Below, piece after piece: positions 56,077 through 64,000 of a stretch of 64,000 nucleotides of DNA. Origin of the DNA: Furcasterigmium furcatum (Eukaryota > Ascomycota > Sordariomycetes > Glomerellales > Plectosphaerellaceae); contig BCIA01000002.1 in the NCBI GenBank assembly GCA_001599815.1, positions 1,247,831 to 1,311,830 of the forward strand, read 5' to 3'. The notes below the pieces were generated by a model. That model did no database searches, had not been told where the DNA came from, and saw only the letters and a list, made by a program, of their open reading frames with translations. The number at the start of each line of letters is the position of its first letter. Position 1 is the stretch's first letter. Both the position numbers and the translations under genes were made by a program.

Positions 56077-59000
56077 TTACAGCCATGTCCGGCTCGTGCT
56101 CAGTCTCTTGTAGCTGCTTCGCTTGAAGCCCCCCTCCCCGACTCCTTCATAGAATCGATCGCTCTGTGATGCATCCGACGGTTCTGGCGCCCCGGGCTTT
56201 TCATCTGCCGGTTCGAAGAAGTAGTGATTCGCGCTCTTCGAGTATCCTACTCGCCACGGCACCAGAAGCGGCTTGCTGCCGTGCACGCCGCCGCAGCATC
56301 CGCCCAGTTGCGCGCTCGGCGGCGAGTTCACCGCCAGCGCGAACAGATTCTGAGGATCTGTGTAGTCTGTCACCATGCCTGACCCCAGGAGCAGATAGAC
56401 CAGGCAAAAGACGTTCATGGCAAACACCAGGGCCAGCACCACGTAGAACATCTTCTGCCAGTCGAAGCTATGGCTCGAAGTGTACTGCTGCGTCCGGATC
56501 GACGCGTTGAAGGACTGGTGGACTCCATCCGTTAGCAGCGTCGCTGGGTAATCCCACCAGTGACGATACGGAGTGCCCAAGGAAGCAGCCGTGAGAGTCG
56601 ACGATGCCAGTACCGCCAGAGCCTCGGCCATGGATGGCAGGAGGGTCGGCATATGTGGTTGACCGAGGATAAGCTGCGTCAGGATTCGTGCATTGGAGGC
56701 ATCGTTGTTATAGGTGCCGCCGTTGAGATCCATCGACAGGTGCCACTGAACTGCAAGGTTGGCCCAGTCGGCGTCCGGGATAGACCATGCCGTGCCCTCG
56801 GGGAACGACTTGAGGTAGCTATCCCTATCGTTCGGGTCCTCGCAGTGCGCCCGCAGGTGAGCACCTGCAACGCCAGAGATGTTGAATTGCGTCGAACAGT
56901 TGGGGGAAAGCCAGGAGCGAAGCTCGCACAGAGTGTAGTCCGGAATGGCGGCGGACTTGAGCAACATGTAGAGCGAGTCGCGGCGCGGCTGGTTCCATTC
57001 TGCGTGAGGACCAATGTGGCTGCTGTTGGTCAGGATGTTGTTGTCGGCCGGGTACATCTGAAAGACAGGCGGTCGACGGTGGTACTTCGGGCCCCATCTG
57101 AAGATGTCGTCCACTTTCGTCTGGTTGAGATACTCGTCTTCATCAATCACGGGGACCTCATCCTGCCAATCCTCGTGGCCTTTCCTTTGGCCTGGGACAG
57201 TCGTATTGTCGGTGACCGCACCCTCCCACGCTGTATAGACGAGGGGCTCCAACTCTTCTTCGGACAAGTTAACGCACATGACGTTAACCGCAGGGGACAC
57301 GACGCCAGCCCTGATGGCGTACTCTCCAATGTCGGAAAGATCGTCTGGCTGCAGGATGCCGTTGATACGGTCTGTGGCGGCGCTGTAGACACCAGGATGT
57401 GGCATGGCGAGTGTGACGTTGTTGACGACACGACCATATCGCTCATGTAGTCTCGTGACATTCGAGTGTTCTGTCTCGATCCAAGCCGCCGTCATAGTTG
57501 TGTTGTCGTAGAGGAGCGAAGTGCCAACCGGCCTGTTGCGCAGATCAGACTCGAGGCTGGTTCCGTTGAGATAGATGTCATTCCATGTCCCTAAGAAGGA
57601 CAAGAAGTTTCGATAGGCTGCGGTTGTTGTTAGGCTCGGATTGCAAATATATCGACGCCCTGCAACTTACATTGTCCCGAGTACTGGACATTGAGGCAAG
57701 CACCATCCGCTTCCGCCGGGTCGTGAGCTCGGAGAGGTGTCGGGCATTCCTTTCCTACAGCCCCTGGGTTTCCGTAGGTAAAGAACACGCGGCCCTGAAG
57801 GATTGTGTTCTCCCATGCACCGAACTTGATCTTGGGCGTCACCATCGCTTCCGACGCGGTGGTGTAGAAGGTGGCGGCAACAGTGGCGACGAGCGCAGCG
57901 ACGCCGAGAAAAGAGAGGCCTACCGAGGGGATAGTCTGCCAATGCGTGATCAATGAGCCCGGTTGCTGCGGATGGTCAGTCGATGTCCCAAGGACGTGAG
58001 GGAGGCCGACTCACAATCACCCAGTTCCTCATGGTCATTTCTGCCAAATTCATGCCTTTCGACCTCTTCACAAAAGATCTTCTCGTGAGAACCTGCCCGA
58101 GGAAGGTGATGAACACTGTGACGAAAGACATTTCAATAGTCTTCGCAAACAGCGTGCACACCACAGAGGCCGTGGCGGGACTGATCCCGCCATTCGACGA
58201 GATGGCCCTGCCCCATCGCGGCTGGTAGACGGCGACAATGAACCACATACAACTCAAGGCGGTGGAATACACCGACAAGATGAGTACCGACACAGACAGC
58301 CAGCTGATTCGATTGGCATGAACGTCTTTGTGGGAGTCGCAGTAATGCGGTGCTTGGTCTGCCCATGCAATTAGCCTTGTTGACCTGCGGCTGTGTTAAG
58401 TGCGAGAAACTATTAAGATGTACTCACTATACCGGGTGTGAAGCGGCTTGTCGTCGTCGTCGTCATCATGGTTGTTGGTGTTGGTGTTGCTGTTGTCGTC
58501 GGGGCTTGGGCCGCGGTTCAGTCGTTCCAAGGTCTCCATGCGCACCTGTTCGTGCTTCGGGTCGCCGTGTGAGTGAGCGTGCATTTGCGGGCCATGGTTA
58601 TGCAGAGGATGGTGCTCAGGCGCAGCCGGGCCTCCCCAAGGCAGCGAGAACCATTTCTTAGAAGGAGAAGGTCTCGACGTTGGCGGCGTTCCCGGCGCGG
58701 ATGGTGATTTGAAGAAACCGCCAAAGAAACCAGGCTTCCGAGGTGAAGTCTCCATTTTGCGCGGGAATCCAGGGTCAGGGGAATCGGGGCCGATTCTAGG
58801 TGTGTCCATGAGGCCGTGAAATGACCGCGGCGTCCCAGGCGAACTCATCTTCGAGCCCACTGGGACTCGGGAGATTGATCGCCTCTGATTCCTGCCATCA
58901 ACGCCAGCATCATATGGTGAGAAATAATTAGTCTCGCCGACGCTCGACATGGAGCTCTGTCGGTTCAGAGGGCCGGGAGAGAAGCCATCGAAGCTGGAAA

Positions 59001-59217
59001 GGTCCACCGCGCCGTCAGATGGTACACGGTGATATGCTTCACGTCGATAAAAGGACTGAGCTGGCGGGCGCGCCGAGGGTGGCGGTGAGGCGGACTGTGT
59101 CGACGAGAAAGACTGATTGAGCGGCACTGTTGCTTCATCCACCTCTGGAACGGGTCGGAGACCCTGGGCGAGAGACGACGAGACGCCCGCGTTGTCGGTG
59201 AAGTTGTTCTCCGTCAT
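56077..59217 (-). CDS. Large fungal four-helix membrane protein with extracellular domain, 996 aa
   Basis: Unknown function. Exons 59217-58433, 58384-58015, 57965-57671 and 57617-56077; introns 48, 49 and 53 nt, all in phase. N-terminal ~270 residues: disordered, Ser/Pro-rich, ending in a Gly/Phe patch (PGFFGGFFKSP), a His-rich segment and an Asn/Asp codon-repeat tract (58447-58500). Then helices ISWLSVSVLILSVYSTALSCMWFIV, the SVVCTLFAKTIEMSF helix, and IPSVGLSFLGVAALVATVAATFYTTA, followed by a ~480-residue loop with many N-glycosylation sequons (NGTS, NTT, NVT) and paired Cys, probably extracellular. A last helix, VVLALVFAMNVFCLVYLLLGSG, and a cytosolic tail follow. The MVTPKIKFGAWE motif after helix 3 is familiar from unnamed Pezizomycotina proteins. 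A sensor-like or channel-like role is speculation. Confidence 0.82.
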
Positions 59218-61659
59218 CGGGAGGGTTGAGATGTTCGCATGTGTCCAATTTGCTGATTACTTCCCAAGAGGAGCTCGCAACGAGATGATGTCTCGAGGCG
59301 GCCTCGGTCGAGGTTGCTGTTGTTTCGTTGGACAAGCCGTGATGTCCGAGGCAAGAGGCGAGGTCTATCGATTGAGAATTCCGCAGAGAGTCTTGCGCAG
59401 CTTCACCTGGGTGAATGAGCGTCGAGAGTCGATGAGGCGTGGGTGACGATGGCAGCCGATGTGATGGACAGGGATTGCGTATTTACGAGTAAAACCAGAC
59501 CATCATAAGCTGACATGCATGGCGGAGCGGAGCACAGGATTGTTTTCAAGAGCGGACTCTTCGTTGTCGAAATAAAAGCCCACTGGGATTGTCGGTAGTC
59601 GATCCGTGGCGGTGGTAGGAAATGAGGCGGCAGGGATTGGGGTTTGTCTGGGGATGGCGAAAACAGGGGCACGATCGAGGATATCTCGAGGATTCGGCCT
59701 TCTGAGCAAACGTTGCTTGGTACGTCACGTAGTCCTTCCAAGAAGAATCAGAGACGCGGGCGGTAGTACCGGTATGCAGGCCCTGACGTTGTGAACCGCA
59801 AGTCAGTTGGATGTTTGACGAGAGGTGCGAGGTCTGGATGTATGTACAAGTACGAGTAACCTGGGTCAGGGAGAGAGAACCGACCGAGCGAGAGGACGGC
59901 CCCCATCCAGATTTGATAACAAAAAGCTGAAAGGGCACCCTGGACTGCCCAGCATTACTTGGCAAGACTGGCTGGGGCACGAGCCCACCGAATGCTTCTT
60001 TGGGAGGGATTGCCTTCCAAGAAAGGACGAGGCCAGGCTCAGCGTCCGCTGCATGGCCCCCAACTTCCCATGCATCGTGAGATTTGGGTGCTCATCTCGG
60101 GCCGCCGGGGTATTTCGAGTTGCGCTGTCGGGTCTGACATGGCTTGCGCCAAGTTCCATGGGAAGCGACAAGCTGAGGGGAAAACGACGAAGACGAGTGA
60201 TGAGCCTCAACCACTGCATGCGAAGGCTGCGACGTGCTGTCTGGGAGGATGCGGGCCAAGACAAGAGGCTTTCATGGTGAAGACCCCTGTCGAGGTGCAG
60301 GACGGGTGTCCTCGAGATGACGGGATCCGAGTGCGGCAAGTGTGAGGTCATCCATTGCCTTGAAGCTCGTGGCCACCTCAGCCATGATGGCGATCGTCTT
60401 GTAATTACAGCCTGATGCTGTCGGTGTACAAGCACAAGAAGCTGTGGGTAGCTGTGGGTGGGTGGTGTCGGGTGCGATATGATGAGCAAGGACCAGCCCG
60501 AAGTGAGACAAGCGACGGGACGTGGAAGGAACCTCCAACAAGGCGTTGGTGATGCCCAGGAAAATGCGGAGAACACCGCAGTCCGTCCCTAGTCGCGCCT
60601 TCCGCGTGGTCCTGGTCACATTTCAAGGGCCAACGTCCCGCGTCTGCCCTACCTGAATGTTCCAGTCTTCTTGGCACCTTCCCTCGGACATGCGTGGATG
60701 CAACTGCAAGCAGCTCCTTCCTCCCCCCCAAATTCCACCGCAGGGAGGCTGTGCACGGGCAACAGCACAGCTTGCCCCGCGACCTCGCAAACATTGGATC
60801 ACGTCGTTGTCCGACGCCGGCTTCATCCATCATCCACTGCATCACCCACTGCCAGCGGTCAGGTTCCGTCTGCTAAAAATACACACACCTTACCTGGACC
60901 ACCACCTCGACTCGACTCGAGACGTCGGGGTCCTGAGCCGGATCGTCCTCACAGAGCCTCACATCTTCCATCGCCCACCCTCAGCTGAACGATGATGAGT
61001 GAGCGCCTTTCGCTCAACCTCCTCCCGACATACAGTAGCCGTCAGGGCCCTCGAAGCCCCTTATCCAAATGACGAGTCGCAAGCTGGTTTGATCCTCTCC
61101 AAGGGCATAAGCAGAGCCAAGACCCATCAGGCTCTGCTTGCCCCCACGATGGCCTCGTCTTCTCCAGGGCTCCAGCACGTCCAGGGACAGCTTTGAGGCC
61201 AGACAACTGAGCATGACGAAGCCGAAGAAGCCAAGTACGACAATCAGAACCTTCTTTCTCCTGTCAGATGAACTCGGCTTCTTATGTACTTGTATACAAG
61301 CAGGGCAACCCATGTCTCGATCTCTCTGACATTTCGGCTTTCATCATCGACGTGGGACTTTCGTCGCTTCAACCCCTGCTTTCACAGAATGCTTGCAACC
61401 CTCCCACCAATTGGGCCTCCTGTCAACTGGAAGCAGCTTGGCAACGCTCATGTCCCGCTGTGCTGCGGTTGACGGACTGATTGACTGTCGTTGGGGGCCA
61501 GGGGGGCAGTCTCTTCTCCTATCCTCCTAATCGGGATGGAACCTGCGCGTGGGAGATGAAGTGTCCGTCGCGTCTTGTGTGCTTCTGGCGGCTCGATCTA
61601 TCGCGGACCTCGCTTTTGTCGATGTTTCTCTCTTCGCAAGCCGTTGAAGATCCGTCGAA
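59218..61659. other. Gene-poor 2.4-kb region
   Basis: Upstream of both flanking divergent genes. Apart from one weak 99-codon candidate (61014-61313, minus) no coding signal was found. Confidence 0.45.
61014..61313 (-). CDS. Weak candidate: small one-helix membrane protein, 99 aa
   Basis: ATG 61313. Reads a short Cys-containing start, a basic patch SSDRRKK, a convincing hydrophobic helix VLIVVLGFFGFVMLSCLASKL (about 22-42) and a polar tail. Codon bias is weak and the tail looks unlike protein. It may be a chance frame. Confidence 0.22.
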   Translation of the reverse strand: MGCPACIQVHKKPSSSDRRKKVLIVVLGFFGFVMLSCLASKLSLDVLEPWRRRGHRGGKQSLMGLGSAYALGEDQTSLRLVIWIRGFEGPDGYCMSGGG

Positions 61660-63628
61660 ATGGCCTTCAACACCGCCCTAGGCCGCCTGGGTTGTGGCCT
61701 CGCCGCCATCGCATGGCTCTCTCAGTCCCTACCCGGTGTTTTCGCTTTCACTTTCGCCGAGCTCGAGTTTAGCGCCCAAGATCTTAATGCGACGGACTAC
61801 AGCGAGGTGGACGACTTCATCAGGCGCTGGGCGACTCTCAGTCGTGGTAGCGTCAAGAAACCGCAGCATCCGCCACTGGCTTCTCAGCTGCCATACTATG
61901 GTATTGCGCGTCGGCAGGACGATGTCGCTTGTTCCTGGAATGGCGGCGGCGCCTGCTTTGGCGAAGGGAAATGCTGCGGCACTCTGTTCAACGGCTGGTG
62001 CTGTCATAACACTGAGGGGTGCTGCCAGGGCAGTCCGTCGGGCTGCTGCGCGGATACCGCCTTCTGCTGTGGTTCCATGACAGGGCAGGAGGAGGGGAAC
62101 TGTTGCGCTCGCGGCGAGACTTGCTGTACTCCTAGCGACCGTAAGCCATATGTGAGTCTCGTGTGTTCATACGCCGCACGGCTCCTCGACTGACTCTTGC
62201 GTTCTTAGTGCTGTGATGAGGACCAGACCTGCAACAATAGGGAAGGAGTGTGTGTCAACCCTACGTGAGTCGTCTGAGCCTTCATCAACAGGCCCAGCTC
62301 CTCGTGCTAATCGACATGGTAACAGAGTTACGGTAACACGGACAAGAACAGAGTGGTCCACTCGTACCCAGACAGAGACGATCACCGAGGATTCTACAAC
62401 CACCGCCGAAACCACCAGAACAGTGAGGTCGACGCGCCATACCACGATTTCAAATATCGAGACGGGCACTGTGACGGAAACGGAAACAGTCACAATCACG
62501 CGGGAGCCCTCTGCAGATCGTGCAAGGCGCAACGTTCCCGACTTGCCCGCGCCAACATCGCCCGAACCTGCAGTAGGGGGACCGAGCCCTGTGGTGGATT
62601 TTCCAGGCCAAGTGTTCGTTGTCAGGCCTGCCGCCAGCTTGGATGCCCTCGCAAATGCGCTTGCTCGCCGTGGAGTGACCATCGAACGGAGGGCCACCGA
62701 GACAGCCACGGAATGGCGAACTGTCCAGTCTGTCACAACGGAGGGCACCGTAGTAACTACGGTGGACTGGCACACTGAGTGGAAGACGACTACTGAAACG
62801 GACATTACGACTGAGACGACGTTTATGAACGCGAAGGAGACCGAGACCGAGACAACCACAAGGACAAGGTATGTGACCGCGGCAGTCTCCTCAAAGGAGG
62901 AGGACCCCGAGTCTTCCACCGAGTCTTCGGCGGATCCTACAAAGTCTTCCGCCGACTCTTCCCGGGCTTCCACCGATTCGACCGACAGCACTACTGAAAG
63001 AGGGTCGACCGGCCAGAATGAGCCTTCAGAAAGTGCTTCGACGGCGGGCTCAGGCTCTGATTCAGGGTCGGACGGGCCGTCCCTCGCAGCCATCATCGGA
63101 GGCGCTGTCGGTGGCGCCGTCGGACTCATCCTGATCGCGCTGGTGGCTGCGTACTTCCTCTGGAACCGTCGAATGAAGCAGCTTGGCCTCGGAAAGCCCG
63201 GCACAGGAGGCATGGCACAGAGCATGACATCGGGCACAGACGGCGGTCCTCCCTTTATGCTCCCGTCCGAGCCGTCGGTCAGCCCCTTGGCTCAGGGCGC
63301 ATATTCGGCTCCGGGCAAAGGCCCGGTTGCGGCTGTTCAGGAATACTCCGGCGGCGGCTGGGGGCCGACGCCCACGACGCAGGAAATGTCGAACACGCCC
63401 ACGATACCACCTGCGCAGCTCGCAACCTCTCCGCAGAGCGGGCTTGCGTCGCCGCACGGGGAAACGATGCCCTCGCAGTTTTCGGGGAGCAATGGCGGGT
63501 ACGAGTCGTTTGACTACTACAGTCAAGGGTACTACATGCCCCCGAGTAGTCAGCCGAGCGACATCGCTCAGGAGCTATATTCCCCTGATAACAACATGAA
63601 CGCGCCGCCGGGGGCTGAGCGACGATGA
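61660..63628 (+). CDS. Single-pass surface protein with granulin-like Cys-pair domain
   Basis: Product 616 aa. Exons 61660-62151, 62209-62264 and 62326-63628; introns 57 and 61 nt. Signal peptide at residues 1-29 (hydrophobic CGLAAIAWLSQSLPGVFAF). After a ~60-residue spacer comes a Cys-rich domain (about 91-183) of 20 Cys, including eight CC pairs (KCCG, WCCH, GCCQ, GCCA, FCCG, NCCA, TCCT, YCCD), the ladder-like pattern of granulin/epithelin modules; the splice at 62151/62209 supplies the last pair. Next is a Thr/Ser/Glu-rich, probably O-glycosylated stalk with many T-E-T repeats, a Gly-rich membrane helix IIGGAVGGAVGLILIALVAAYFLW (about 63095-63170) with basic NRRMK after it, and a cytosolic Gly/Ser/Pro/Tyr tail. 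Layout like fungal wall-stress sensors (Mid2/Wsc type), but with a different head. Confidence 0.85.
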
Positions 63629-64000
63629 TGAGCGTAGGGCCGGCGGAGGGGTGTGTCAGCGAGAGGTGGCGATGAATCATAATGACAGCCCCGTCTGTAC
63701 ATTGATGTACGAGGGGTTTGCATCAGCGAGCATTCTCATTCCTTGTGTTTACCTTCAAGTCTACGGCGAATGGACAGTACCACGTAAAGGGTCTTCGGGA
63801 GAGGGTCCAGAACATAAACAGTTCAAAATCAAATTCCAACGCACGCCTATGTGGTTTACTTTCATGATATCCTCCCATCCCATCCAGGCAGCATATCTCA
63901 TCATACACCAATTTCCGTTAAAGACCGCCTCGCTCCGTCATTACAACTCGTATCATCTGCCTCAGCGGCCGTTCATACACCCCTCCCCAGCCGCGCGTTT
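63629..64000. other. 3' intergenic region at window edge
   Basis: No gene recognised. A 62-codon frame on the minus strand (63723-63911) shows no domain. It may contain the 3' end of a gene lying beyond the window. Confidence 0.4.

Noticed and set aside
58440..58510. GTC/GTT-type trinucleotide repeat
   Set aside because: Encodes the Asp/Asn tract of the membrane-protein exon; a coding microsatellite, not a CRISPR or tandem-repeat locus.
62167..63237. 356-codon minus-strand Val/Ser-rich frame
   Set aside because: Mirror of the T-E-T-rich stalk of the granulin-like protein.

Overview
This window is nuclear DNA of a filamentous ascomycete (Pezizomycotina, most likely a Sordariomycete; inferred). 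The evidence is genes with several short introns (44 to 141 nt, mostly 50-65) carrying GTRNGT donors and CTRAC-type branch points, GC-rich coding sequence, pyrimidine-rich leaders, and fungus-restricted families (Zn2Cys6 regulators, DUF6536, the fungal dihydroxyacetone-synthase-like transketolase clade). I call about 19 protein-coding genes, two of them clearly broken and one interrupted by a single in-frame stop. I saw no rRNA, tRNA, CRISPR array or intact transposon.

1-10.4 kb looks like a small metabolic cluster: a CYP59-like P450 (5' end outside the window), a transketolase/dihydroxyacetone-synthase-like enzyme, a Zn2Cys6 regulator, an SDR oxidoreductase and a Dal5-type MFS transporter. 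The two divergent promoters (transketolase/regulator and SDR/transporter) share an exact 11-mer, an exact 12-mer and CTCG-N3-CGAG inverted repeats, which suggests one local regulator controls all four genes.

10.4-31 kb holds housekeeping and structural genes: a large LRR protein, a DUF6536 membrane protein, a small Ser-rich protein and a Psd2-type phosphatidylserine decarboxylase with two C2 domains, separated by long gene-free stretches.

31-38 kb is a decaying hemicellulose-utilisation island: a GH43 glycosidase pseudogene (two frameshifts and a stop), a Zn2Cys6 regulator with an in-frame TAG and no visible ATG, and an intact intracellular-type GH43 enzyme. Diverged repeats lie at both edges of the island.

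38-64 kb contains a HAD phosphatase, epsilon-COP, a fungal coiled-coil protein whose frame is cut by one TAG, an FHA-forkhead factor of the FHL1 type, a MOT1-type molybdate transporter, two small membrane proteins, a large multi-pass membrane protein, and a secreted or anchored protein with a granulin-like Cys-pair domain.

Most interesting points: the shared promoter elements of the left cluster, the repeat-edged GH43 island with simple lesions, the two in-frame TAG codons in otherwise preserved genes, a pair of identical-core palindromes in the epsilon-COP divergent promoter, and the granulin-like single-pass protein.
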